DNA from: Caldifarciminota bacterium UBA2202
Lineage (GTDB): Bacteria; Hydrothermota; 32-111
Length of the DNA: 29,298 nucleotides
Direction: 5' to 3'
Assembly (NCBI GenBank): GCA_002327905.1
Contig: DCUY01000111.1
Span: forward strand, 1-29,298
In this document: positions 16,211 to 24,230 of the stretch, piece after piece
Position numbering within the stretch: the first letter of the stretch is position 1
Layout: every line of letters starts with the position of its first letter
Position numbers and translations under genes: made by a program
Notes under the pieces: model-generated
Database searches by the model: none
Seen by the model: the letters and a program-made list of their open reading frames with translations, nothing else
Told to the model about the DNA's origin: nothing

Positions 16211-17482
16211 ATGAAAAGAGTTATTTTTTTATCCCTGCTGATATCGCTGATTTTATTCGGATGCTCTGGCAAATCCGGTGATGAAGATAAAGGCATCACT
16301 AAGGTTACATTCTGGCATGTAATGGGCGGACCTTCAGGAGAGGTTCTGAATGAAATTGCGGATTCATTCAATATCCTGCACCCTGAAATCAAAATTGTGC
16401 TGATATCTGTCGGAACATACGAAGCTCTGTCAACAAAGCTGATGTCTTCTATTTCAAATCCGCCTGTGATGTCACAAGTTTATGAATCATGGACGAGCGA
16501 ATTCTATAATGCGGGAATTCTCGCGCCCATGGAAGATTTTATGGAAGACTCCTACGAAGAAAACTTGAGACAGGATGTGTATAAAATATTTATTGAAGAT
16601 AATACTTTCGGAGGAAAACTTGTCACGATGCCTTTTAATAAGTCAGTTCCTGCTTATTTTTACAATGAAGACATGTTCATTAAGAGCGGTTTAAAGGAGT
16701 TTCCGAAGACATGGGATGATTTCACTGCGGATATGAAACTGCTTACAGTTGATTTGAATAAGGACGGAGAGGCCGAACAGCATGGCACAGCATTCAATAT
16801 AAATGTGTGGATGTTCGAATGCCGCCTTCTGCAATACGGAGGAGAGCTTGCTGACAGCGCCCTTCTTCCGAAATTCAATTCCAAAGCCGGAGTGAAGGCG
16901 ATAGACATTGACAATCAGGTGGTGGCGCGCGACAAGAGCGGATACACAACCACAGGATATCAGCATCAGGACGATTTTCTTTCACAGAAAATCGCCTCGA
17001 TTTACGGCTCCTGCGTCTCTCTCTCTTTCATTATGGATGCGAAACCGCCGTTTAATCTCGCAATGGCAAAGGTGCCGAGAGGAGAGACGGATGCGGTATT
17101 GATATCTGGAACAAATGTGGCAATATTCAATAAGGCGACAAAAAAACAGCAGGCAGCGGCATTTAAATTTGTGGAATTTTTTACATCTACTGATATGCAG
17201 GCCCTTTGGTCCGGAAGAACTGGTTATCTTCCCGTGAGAAAGAGTTCCATGAATTCCTCGCTGTTGCAGGCGCAGTTTGAAAAATATAAGGGGCTCAAAG
17301 AAGTATATGAACAACTGAATTATGCTTATATGGAGCCTCAGGACAAAGAATGGTATATAGGGAGAAAACTTTTAGGAAATGCCCTTGAATATGCGGTGAA
17401 GGGAGATAAAGATCCAAAGGCGGCTCTTGATGAAGCGGCAGAGGAATTCAAGAAGGAATTGAAAAAAAATGGCAAAATCTGA
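16211..17482 (+). CDS. Sugar-type ABC solute-binding lipoprotein (family 1)
   Basis: A 423-residue extracellular solute-binding protein of the UgpB/MalE type. The N-terminus is a lipoprotein signal (MKRVIFLSLLISLILFGC), with Cys18 as the acylated residue. Family features include TFWHVMGGPSGEVLNEIADSF near the start, MPFNKSVPAYFYNEDMF, FPKTWDDF, and AAAFKFVEFFTSTDMQALW followed by GYLPVRKS. The family usually captures oligosaccharides or glycerol-3-phosphate for an ABC importer; no permease or ATPase gene is near, so the transporter partner is elsewhere. GGAG lies about 5 nt before the ATG. The 3' end overlaps the next gene by 14 nt. Confidence 0.9.
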   Translation: MKRVIFLSLLISLILFGCSGKSGDEDKGITKVTFWHVMGGPSGEVLNEIADSFNILHPEIKIVLISVGTYEALSTKLMSSISNPPVMSQVYESWTSEFYNAGILAPMEDFMEDSYEENLRQDVYKIFIEDNTFGGKLVTMPFNKSVPAYFYNEDMFIKSGLKEFPKTWDDFTADMKLLTVDLNKDGEAEQHGTAFNINVWMFECRLLQYGGELADSALLPKFNSKAGVKAIDIDNQVVARDKSGYTTTGYQHQDDFLSQKIASIYGSCVSLSFIMDAKPPFNLAMAKVPRGETDAVLISGTNVAIFNKATKKQQAAAFKFVEFFTSTDMQALWSGRTGYLPVRKSSMNSSLLQAQFEKYKGLKEVYEQLNYAYMEPQDKEWYIGRKLLGNALEYAVKGDKDPKAALDEAAEEFKKELKKNGKI

Positions 17483-18248
17483 TTCAGTGTCTGCAATAAT
17501 TTCGAAAGTCAGAAAATCCATAGTTACAATCAAGACCGAAGACAGTCTCGGAACAGGTTTTATAGCTGATAAAAGAGGAATCATAATAACTAATTCCCAT
17601 GTTATAGGCAATGCCAAAAGCTGTATAGTGACTCTTTACACTAAAGAGGAGTTAGAGGGAAAAGTTCTTCTTTCATATTTTTCTCAGGATATTGCATTTG
17701 TGAAGATTGATTCTCAAAAAAAACTTTATCAGGCGAAGATGCCTGTTGATAAAGACTATGCCATAGGAGATGCAGTTATTGCTTACGGCAATCCGCTCGG
17801 GTATGAAGATACTGTGACGAAAGGGATAATATCCGCTCTAAACAGGGAGATTCAGGGGATTAAATACATTCAGACCGATGTTGCAATAAATCCCGGAAAC
17901 AGCGGAGGCCCTTTGATTGATACTGAAGGAAATGTAATAGGGATAAACACTTTAAAGATTGCAGATGCCTCCGGAATCGGATTTGCAATTCCTATTCATG
18001 ATATACTCCCTCTTGTAAAGGAATCTCTTCTGAAATTTAAGGCGATAGAGAAGAGCAGGTACTGTCCAACATGCGGGTCTTATACGGAATCAGACGAAAA
18101 ATGGTGCGCTAAATGCGGCGCAGAGCTTCCGGAGGCAGAACAGAAACACAGAGTATCAAACAACAAATGCAGTGCATGCGGAAGAGTAAACAGCAGAAAA
18201 AATAAATGGTGCGCATACTGCGGCCATAACCTGACGGAGAGCAAATGA
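17469..18248 (+). CDS. Cytosolic trypsin-fold (HtrA-like) serine protease with two zinc ribbons
   Basis: The 259-residue protein starts directly with the protease domain and has no signal peptide or membrane segment, so it should stay in the cytosol. The catalytic triad is His44 (TNSHVIG), Asp74 (DIAFVKID) and Ser145 (NPGNSGGPL), all intact, with GTGFIADKRGIIITNSHV as in DegP/HtrA. Instead of PDZ domains there are two C-terminal zinc ribbons: CPTCG/CAKCG (Cys199, 202, 213, 216) and CSACG/CAYCG (Cys234, 237, 248, 251). Zinc ribbons may recruit partners or nucleic acid (inference). The start overlaps the SBP gene by 14 nt; ATGA couples it to the YbjN-like gene. Confidence 0.88.
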   Translation: MAKSDSVSAIISKVRKSIVTIKTEDSLGTGFIADKRGIIITNSHVIGNAKSCIVTLYTKEELEGKVLLSYFSQDIAFVKIDSQKKLYQAKMPVDKDYAIGDAVIAYGNPLGYEDTVTKGIISALNREIQGIKYIQTDVAINPGNSGGPLIDTEGNVIGINTLKIADASGIGFAIPIHDILPLVKESLLKFKAIEKSRYCPTCGSYTESDEKWCAKCGAELPEAEQKHRVSNNKCSACGRVNSRKNKWCAYCGHNLTESK

Positions 18249-18730
18249 CTATTAATAATCTTTTCAAAACATTCTTTTCAAATGATAAGATTGACACAAT
18301 TGATGAAGCTTCCAAACTGATTCAGGGGCTTCTTGAATCAATGGGGACTTCTCATGAAGAGGCAAAACTTGAGACTGAAAATAAGGATATGCTCGGATGG
18401 GTTATCAATTTCGGGAATTCAATTTTATACATATATGTTTATAAAAGCGACAACGGAGTAATATATTTAAAGGTCATATCTCCTCTCACTCTTCTTCCTG
18501 AAAAGAATATACTTCCATTTTACAGAACTTTGCTTGAGACCAACATGTATCTGAACGGATATATTATAGGAGTGGAAAAGAATATGGCCATTCTCATGTC
18601 AATAATAAAGATTCAGGACATAGATTCGGAAGAGGCTCGTAAAATGGTTGAACAGATTGCAAAACTGACTCTCGATATATCTGATAAACTCATTGAAGAG
18701 TTCAGCGCAGTTAGGTTTGAATCACAATAA
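18245..18730 (+). CDS. YbjN-like (type III secretion chaperone-fold) protein
   Basis: A 161-residue cytosolic protein with the YbjN/CesT-like alpha-beta pattern: a helix, then ILYIYVYKSDNGVIYLKVIS strands, LLPEKNILPFYRTLLETNMYLNGYIIGVE, and a long C-terminal helix beginning DSEEARKMVEQIAKL. The PxxNxLxFYRxLLExN segment is characteristic of the family. Members are thought to act as chaperones or sensory co-factors; the client here may be the protease encoded just upstream, since the two genes overlap by 4 nt (inference). Confidence 0.72.
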   Translation: MTINNLFKTFFSNDKIDTIDEASKLIQGLLESMGTSHEEAKLETENKDMLGWVINFGNSILYIYVYKSDNGVIYLKVISPLTLLPEKNILPFYRTLLETNMYLNGYIIGVEKNMAILMSIIKIQDIDSEEARKMVEQIAKLTLDISDKLIEEFSAVRFESQ

Positions 18731-18742
18731 AAGGAGGTTCGT

Positions 18743-19669
18743 TTGAAAAAAGATTTGGTTTCCATTTTGGATCTGTCACAGAAAGAGATTACGGAGCTCT
18801 TTGCGATAGCCAAGAAAGTAAAAAAAGAAGTAAAGAAGGGAAAATACAGAGGCTGTTTCAATCAGCAGACATTGGCTATGATATTTGAAAAGCCGTCTCT
18901 TCGCACAAGAGTGAGTTTTGAAACCGGATTTACACAGCTTGGAGGCCACGCTATTTATCTCGGGCCGAAAGATATTTCACTCGGAGCAAGAGAGAGTGTG
19001 CCTGACATAGCAAGAAATCTGGACAGAATGGTCAATATCATCATGGCGAGAACCTTTTCTCATAAATCAATTGTAGATCTTGCAAAATACTCAAAAGTGC
19101 CTGTGATAAATGCTCTATCGGATGCGGAGCATCCGTGTCAGGTATTGGCGGATTTTCTGACAATTGACGAACATAAAGGGAAGACAAAAAAATTGAAGTT
19201 TGCATTTCTCGGAGCAGGCAACAATATGAGCCATTCTCTTATGCTTATCTCGTCACTTATGGGGACAGATTTTTATATCGGCGTGGCAAAGGGATATGAA
19301 CCTCAGGATTATTATGTGCAGAAGAGCAGGGAATTGGGAAAGAAGAGCGGCTCCAAAATAGTCATCACAAATGATCCTAATGAAGCGGCTAAAAATGCCG
19401 ATGTAATTTATACTGATGTGTGGGCATCAATGGGCGAAGAGGCGGAGAAAGAAGCAAGAGCAAAAGCATTCAAGGAATATCAGGTCAATATGAAACTTTT
19501 CAAACAAGCCAAGAAGGATGCTTTGTTCATGCACTGTCTGCCTGCTCACAGAGGAGAAGAGGTTACTGACGATGTGATAGATTCAAAAAATTCCGTAGTA
19601 TTTGACGAGGCAGAGAATCGTCTTCATGCTCAGAAAGCTGTAATGCTCCGTCTTTTAGGAGCAGAATGA
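18743..19669 (+). CDS. argF: Ornithine carbamoyltransferase
   Basis: Forms citrulline from ornithine and carbamoyl phosphate, the sixth step of arginine synthesis. The 308 residues have the carbamoyl-phosphate loop as KPSLRTRVSFE (50-60; usually STRTR, with Leu replacing Thr), HPCQVLADFLTI (130-141), and the ornithine-binding HCLPAHRG (264-271), which distinguishes it from aspartate carbamoyltransferase. The start is TTG at 18743, decided by the strong AAGGAGG about 5 nt upstream. No other arginine genes are in the window. A catabolic role cannot be excluded from sequence alone. Confidence 0.93.
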   Translation: MKKDLVSILDLSQKEITELFAIAKKVKKEVKKGKYRGCFNQQTLAMIFEKPSLRTRVSFETGFTQLGGHAIYLGPKDISLGARESVPDIARNLDRMVNIIMARTFSHKSIVDLAKYSKVPVINALSDAEHPCQVLADFLTIDEHKGKTKKLKFAFLGAGNNMSHSLMLISSLMGTDFYIGVAKGYEPQDYYVQKSRELGKKSGSKIVITNDPNEAAKNADVIYTDVWASMGEEAEKEARAKAFKEYQVNMKLFKQAKKDALFMHCLPAHRGEEVTDDVIDSKNSVVFDEAENRLHAQKAVMLRLLGAE

Positions 19670-20049
19670 AAAAAAATATTTATTCAGAAAAAGCTCCTAA
19701 GCCGGTCGGACCGTATTCACAGGCAGTAAAAGCAGGCGCTTTTCTCTTTGTATCGGGAACTCTTCCTATAGACCCTGTTACAGGTGAGATGATAAACGGA
19801 GAAATAGAGGATAAGACGAAAAGGATTCTTGAAAATATTAAGATAATCTTGAATGCGGATAATCTTGAATTGAAGCACATAGTAAAAATGACGATTTATC
19901 TGAAAGACATGAGTTTGTTTTCAAGAGTGAATTCAGTTTATAAAGATTACTTTGTTTCCAATCCTCCTGCAAGGAGCGCTGTCGGAGTCAGTGAACTTCC
20001 GAAAAACTCTGAAATAGAGATGGAGGCTGTCGCCTATTATGAAGATTAA
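19666..20049 (+). CDS. ridA: RidA family reactive enamine/imine deaminase
   Basis: RidA proteins hydrolyse reactive enamine and imine intermediates made by PLP enzymes. The 127 residues contain the family signatures PVGPYSQAVKAG (13-24), FVSGTLPIDP (28-37), NPPARSAVGV (Arg103, carboxylate-binding) and IEMEAVAYY (Glu120, proposed catalytic). The residues needed for deaminase activity are present. ATGA overlap with argF and an 11-nt overlap with dapF tie it to amino-acid metabolism genes. Confidence 0.93.
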   Translation: MKKNIYSEKAPKPVGPYSQAVKAGAFLFVSGTLPIDPVTGEMINGEIEDKTKRILENIKIILNADNLELKHIVKMTIYLKDMSLFSRVNSVYKDYFVSNPPARSAVGVSELPKNSEIEMEAVAYYED

Positions 20050-20842
20050 GGAATTTTACAAGATTTCAGGTAGCGGAAATGATTTTATAATGATAGATGG
20101 AAGAGGCGGTTTAAAAAAACCGCCTCGCAGATATATTGAAAAGCTCTGCGCGAGAGGAACCGGCGTAGGTGCGGACGGACTTATACTGCTGAAGGATTCA
20201 AAGAGGGGATTTGATTTCAAAATGGTTTATTACAACAGCGACGGGAGAGAGGCAGATATGTGCGGTAATGGAGGCAGGTCCATAGTTTTGTTCGCTCATC
20301 TTTTGAAAGTAACTAAAAGAAGCCGTGTTGTCTTCGAATCAAGAAGAGCAGTGCATGAAGCGGAAATCAAGGGAAAGGATACTGTGAAACTCGAGATGCA
20401 AACTCCGCATTCTTTACGAAAAAAAATAAAAATATCAACATCTCTCGGCAAATTCGAAGGGGCATTCATAAACACTGGGGTGCCTCATTTCGTGATATTT
20501 GCGAAAAATATTGATAATATTGATGTGTTTTCAATAGGAAGAGAAATAAGGAACAACAAAGAATTCGGCAGAGAGGGGACAAATGTTGATTTTATTCAGA
20601 ATAAAAACGGAAGGATTCATATAAGAACTTATGAACGCGGAGTTGAGAATGAGACTCTCGCATGCGGCACAGGAGCAGTCGCCTCTGCAATAATTTACAG
20701 CTTAGAAAACAGGAAAAAGTCTCCTGTAAGTCTTATTACCCGCTCAAAAGAACTTCTGAAAGTCTTTTTTTCGAAAGATTCCGATAAGGTTTATCTTGAA
20801 GGAAAAGTCACTTTGGTTTACAAAGGCATTCTGTACCTATGA
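20039..20842 (+). CDS. dapF: Diaminopimelate epimerase
   Basis: Converts LL- to meso-diaminopimelate for lysine and peptidoglycan synthesis. The 267 residues show YKISGSGNDFIMID (7-20), the first active-site Cys75 in ADMCGNGGRS, and the second Cys209 in ETLACGTGAVASA, plus GTNVDFI and TYERGVE. Both catalytic cysteines of this PLP-independent racemase are present. The gene overlaps ridA by 11 nt and the lytic transglycosylase gene by 4 nt, placing two peptidoglycan-related genes side by side. Confidence 0.95.
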   Translation: MKIKEFYKISGSGNDFIMIDGRGGLKKPPRRYIEKLCARGTGVGADGLILLKDSKRGFDFKMVYYNSDGREADMCGNGGRSIVLFAHLLKVTKRSRVVFESRRAVHEAEIKGKDTVKLEMQTPHSLRKKIKISTSLGKFEGAFINTGVPHFVIFAKNIDNIDVFSIGREIRNNKEFGREGTNVDFIQNKNGRIHIRTYERGVENETLACGTGAVASAIIYSLENRKKSPVSLITRSKELLKVFFSKDSDKVYLEGKVTLVYKGILYL

Positions 20843-22527
20843 TTCCTTTTTTCCTTCTGATACTTCCCTTGTTTATACAATCATACTCAATATCCGACAA
20901 TGATGTTGCAAAAGCGGACTTATTTCTCAATGCGGGAAACACATTTTTAATTAATGCGGTTGATTCAATTCAGGACAATTCACTTAAATATGCGCTAAAG
21001 GAGATATATCTTAACTCTTTGGTAAAGAGCAGGAGACTCTCAGAGATAAAATCATATTTCACTGCTTATAATCCAGATTTTGAGCAGGCAGTTAAGCGGG
21101 TGCTGTCGCAGGAAAAGGATACGGCATATCTCTCATACTTCTTGAAACTGGGATATAAGATTGAAAGCAAGGAATTGGATAAGGCAAGAATTAATTTGAA
21201 ATCAATAAAAAGCATATCCGAGTACATAAATAAATATCCTGACGATGAACTTTCAAAAAGCATTTTTAAAACAATATGCGATTCTCTTCCGTCAGAAAAT
21301 TTAGAGAAGTATCTTTTGGCGAATATGAAGAGTGAAGATGCCGAAAAAATTTTTGATGTCTCCAAGAACAATTCCGGATCGGTATTCTTATCTGCATTGA
21401 TCAAAAATGACGAGGATAGAATATCCGAGCTTATAGATTTCAATATTGCTTTATTCAAAAAAACAGATAAGAGATACAAAATAAAATATTCTCATCTGGT
21501 GTCCGACTCGCTCAGAGACAAGACAATATGCTATTACATAGGGAGAAATTTAGAGGATAAATCCGAATTCAGAGAGGCTTTGAATTATTATATAAAATCT
21601 GAAGATGAAGAGGCGATTCTCAGGATGATAGCTGTTCTGAAGAACAACAGCAAAACTGACAAGGAGGCAGACTCGCTCCTTTTAAATTATAATGCGGTCT
21701 CTCCGGCATTTCTGTACCACAGAGCAAAATTGCTTCTATCCGTAAACAGAAAGAATGAAGGTGAATCAATTCTTCATACTATAGCAGGTATGTTTCCTCA
21801 GAATCTTTATTCGATAAGAGCCGCGATGTATTTTAAGGAGGGTATTTCGGTTGTATCAAAACCTTCTGAAATAAATGAGAATTTATTGGTCCTCTATGAA
21901 ATATTCAAAAAAGCCTCATTTGAAGAATATTTCGACAGATTTGTGTTTCGATTGGTCTATAATAAAAAATTAGGTGAAGAGAGCGCTGCTTTTCTTATGG
22001 ATTCTCTGAAAAGATATAATCTGGCGATATACTTTGCAGAAAAGGCGGCAATAAACAAAGGTTTTTCATCTTCTTTGATTAAAATTATGTATCCTGCTCC
22101 TTATTTGGATATATTCAGGGACGCCGCGGCAAAGAATCATATAGACCTTTCTCTTCTTCTTTCAGTGGCAAGAGAGGAGAGTTCTTTTAATCCAAATGCT
22201 CTATCCTCAGCTAAAGCGAGAGGAATAATGCAGCTTATGGATTTTACTTATGGAGAATACTATAAAGACAAGGATTATTTCAATATTGAAAAAAACATAA
22301 ATGCAGGAGCAAAACATCTTTCATCCTATTTGAAAGATTTTCCGGACAATCCTGCAGAGGGGATAATGTCCTATAATGCGGGAAAAGGGAATGTAAAAAA
22401 ATGGAAGAGGCAGTACGCAGACTGGGAGCTTTATCTTGAAGCAGTTCCCTTCATTGAAACAAAAAACTATGTCAAAAAAGTGCTCAGAACATTTTATATT
22501 TATAAGTTCATAGTCAAGGTGTCATAG
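20839..22527 (+). CDS. Soluble lytic murein transglycosylase (Slt70-like)
   Basis: A 562-residue exported enzyme that cleaves peptidoglycan glycan strands. A short signal peptide (MIPFFLLILPLFIQSYS) precedes a long helical superhelix (about 20-415) like the U-domain of Slt70. The C-terminal SLT domain (from about 430) has LLSVAREESSFNPNA, where Glu447 is the catalytic acid, then AKARGIMQLM, the N-I-N-A-G motif (INAGAKHLSSYL) and MSYNAGKGNVKKW, ending with the conserved FIETKNYVKKVL. It is the last gene of the + strand run. Its last 28 nt overlap the 3' end of the opposing LytM gene, leaving no room for a separate terminator. Confidence 0.9.
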   Translation: MIPFFLLILPLFIQSYSISDNDVAKADLFLNAGNTFLINAVDSIQDNSLKYALKEIYLNSLVKSRRLSEIKSYFTAYNPDFEQAVKRVLSQEKDTAYLSYFLKLGYKIESKELDKARINLKSIKSISEYINKYPDDELSKSIFKTICDSLPSENLEKYLLANMKSEDAEKIFDVSKNNSGSVFLSALIKNDEDRISELIDFNIALFKKTDKRYKIKYSHLVSDSLRDKTICYYIGRNLEDKSEFREALNYYIKSEDEEAILRMIAVLKNNSKTDKEADSLLLNYNAVSPAFLYHRAKLLLSVNRKNEGESILHTIAGMFPQNLYSIRAAMYFKEGISVVSKPSEINENLLVLYEIFKKASFEEYFDRFVFRLVYNKKLGEESAAFLMDSLKRYNLAIYFAEKAAINKGFSSSLIKIMYPAPYLDIFRDAAAKNHIDLSLLLSVAREESSFNPNALSSAKARGIMQLMDFTYGEYYKDKDYFNIEKNINAGAKHLSSYLKDFPDNPAEGIMSYNAGKGNVKKWKRQYADWELYLEAVPFIETKNYVKKVLRTFYIYKFIVKVS

Positions 22528-23384
22528 AGCATATAAACAGGTATCTGAAATGATGACTCCGGATCTATAAGTGAATCTCCCCTCATTATTTTATAAAACA
22601 ATGATGAAGAAAGAGTCTTGCCTGTCTTTCCGGCATAAGCTATCTGCTGGCCTTTTTTAACCTTTGAACCAACCGATACAAGTATATTTGAGAGATGACT
22701 GTACTGTGTCTGATAACCATTGTGCTTTACAATGACAGTGCTACCGTTTTTGTCTTTCACTCCCGAAAAAATCACTTCTCCGTCAGCAGTCGAAAATACC
22801 TTCTCCTCCGTTTCAGAAACGAAAAGAATTCCGGTTGATGTCTTTATTGTTTGAGTGTATGGGTCTTTGACCTCTCCGAATCCTCTGAGCACCCAGCCGC
22901 CCACAGGGACAAGAGAGGGAACCGATGCCGACTTTTTATTGTTTTTAAGTAATTTTATTGTTGAATCGCTGACAGTATTCAAATATCCGGTTAGAACAAG
23001 GAGTGAGTCAAGATTCGAAGTCAATTCCGGAAGTTCATTCTCTGTTTTGATAATTCCCGACATATACTCATATATAGGGAGAATATTTGACATATCCGAT
23101 TTCAATTTTTTTACACCCATATCAATATCCTGAATCTTCTCTTTCATCTCATTGTCTTTGATTGACAACAGCTTGACCTCTTCTTTTGTCTTTTTTACTG
23201 AAGCATATTTGCTGATATTTTTGAAATTTATAACCGACATTGTCAGCAGGTAAACTGTAACAGAGAAGAGAAGGAGAAATATCACGGGGATGAAAATGAA
23301 AAGAAACTTGGAATGTTTTGCATCTTCAGATGAGTGTGGTATAACGGAAAATCTGACTTTTCTCCGTGAAAAAAATCTATTCAT
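22500..23384 (-). CDS. Degenerate M23/LytM-domain protein, membrane-anchored, probably non-catalytic
   Basis: The 294 residues have a basic cytosolic N-terminus, one membrane helix (27-49), a coiled-coil-like region (about 55-100) and a LytM fold (about 163-285). The fold is clear from TADGEVIFSGVKDKNGSTVIVKH, TQYSHLSNILVSVGSKVKKGQ and IAYAGKTG. The zinc ligands are lost: the HxGxD motif reads S183-T-G-I-L187, and the final HxH reads S261-L-F263; only His230 (YSHLS) remains. E. coli EnvC is a precedent for LytM proteins that activate amidases without being enzymes, so a regulatory cell-wall role is likely (inference). The ATG overlaps the sigma-factor stop by 8 nt, with GGAG 7 nt upstream. 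Confidence 0.82.
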   Translation of the reverse strand: MNRFFSRRKVRFSVIPHSSEDAKHSKFLFIFIPVIFLLLFSVTVYLLTMSVINFKNISKYASVKKTKEEVKLLSIKDNEMKEKIQDIDMGVKKLKSDMSNILPIYEYMSGIIKTENELPELTSNLDSLLVLTGYLNTVSDSTIKLLKNNKKSASVPSLVPVGGWVLRGFGEVKDPYTQTIKTSTGILFVSETEEKVFSTADGEVIFSGVKDKNGSTVIVKHNGYQTQYSHLSNILVSVGSKVKKGQQIAYAGKTGKTLSSSLFYKIMRGDSLIDPESSFQIPVYMLYDTLTMNL

Positions 23385-24201
23385 TATAGGGCTCCAGTAT
23401 GTTTTTGGTCAGGTCCTTGAGTTTGTTGATTGCTCTGTCTTTTATCTGCCTCACTCTCTCTCTTGATATCTGCAGTTCGTCGCCAAGCTCTTCAAGAGTG
23501 TGAGGCCTGAAATCATCAAGTCCGAAATATTTTTTCAAAATGAATGACTCTCTCTCAGACAATTTATCAAGCTGAGCCGAAAGAGTCTCCTTATACCTCT
23601 TTCTGAAGAGCGTCTCCTCAGGAGATTCTTCAGTATTCTGCGAAATTGTATCTGATAAATAAAGGTTCTCATCAGAAGAAATCGGTTCGCTCAAAGACAC
23701 TTCGGTTTTTGTAAGACTAACTATCTGTTGAACCTCAGCTTCGGACATCCCTATCTTATCTGCAATCTCCTTGAATGTGGGGACCTGTCCGCTCGAATCA
23801 AAGAGCGCATGTTTAGTCTTTCCCACAAGATTCATCTTTCCCATCTGCGATAATGGAACTCTAATGTTGCTGTTATTCTCAAGTATTGCCTTCATAATCG
23901 TCTGTCTTATCCACCAAACCGCATAAGATATAAATTTCACATTTTTGGATTCATCAAATTTCTGCGCCGCCTTTATAAGACCATAGTTGCCTTCATTGAT
24001 AAGCTCGGACAAGGAGAGTCCTTTTCCCTGATACTCCTTAGCAACATTCACAACAAATCTGAGATTTCCTTGAATGAGCTTCTCTAATGCCTTTTTATCG
24101 CCATTCTGTATTCTTTTGGAATAGTCTCTCTCCTCATCTACAGTGAGGAGAGAGAATCTCTTTATTTCCTTCAGATATATCTGAAGCGATTTATCATTCA
24201 A
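23377..24201 (-). CDS. RNA polymerase sigma-70 family factor (short RpoD/SigA type)
   Basis: A 274-residue group 1/2 sigma factor. Region 1.2 is LQIYLKEIKRFSLLTVDEE, region 2 contains NLRFVVNVAKEYQGKGLSLSELINEGNYGLIKA, region 2.4 SYAVWWIRQTIM for the -10 box, region 3 PTFKEIADKIGMSEAEV, and region 4.2 TLEELGDELQISRERVRQIKDRA for the -35 box. Region 1.1 is absent, as in primary sigma factors of Bacteroidota and Chlorobi, so this may be the housekeeping factor; a group 2 factor is the alternative. TTGACA/TATAAT-like promoters in the window suit such a factor. The start is uncertain: TTG at 24201 has AAGGA only 1 nt away, while an in-frame ATA at 24216 sits 6 nt after AAGGAG. It lies between degP and a LytM-like gene in one operon. 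Confidence 0.88.
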   Translation of the reverse strand: MNDKSLQIYLKEIKRFSLLTVDEERDYSKRIQNGDKKALEKLIQGNLRFVVNVAKEYQGKGLSLSELINEGNYGLIKAAQKFDESKNVKFISYAVWWIRQTIMKAILENNSNIRVPLSQMGKMNLVGKTKHALFDSSGQVPTFKEIADKIGMSEAEVQQIVSLTKTEVSLSEPISSDENLYLSDTISQNTEESPEETLFRKRYKETLSAQLDKLSERESFILKKYFGLDDFRPHTLEELGDELQISRERVRQIKDRAINKLKDLTKNILEPYNE

Positions 24202-24230
24202 ATCCTTGAAATTTATTTTTTGCTCCTTAC
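24197..24230 (-). promoter_or_regulatory. Unusual translation-start region of the sigma-factor gene
   Basis: Read on the - strand, the degP stop is followed at once by AAGGAG, 6 nt later by an in-frame ATA (24216-24214), then by AAGGA, which is 1 nt from the in-frame TTG (24201) and 5 nt from an out-of-frame ATG (24197). That ATG would give only an 8-codon peptide (MINRFRYI). No canonical start is well placed in the sigma-factor frame. Confidence 0.5.

Noticed and set aside
22578..22600. Near-palindrome around TTTTATAAAA as a terminator for the transglycosylase gene
   Set aside because: The stem is AT-only with a mismatch, lies within the LytM coding sequence, and has no T-run.
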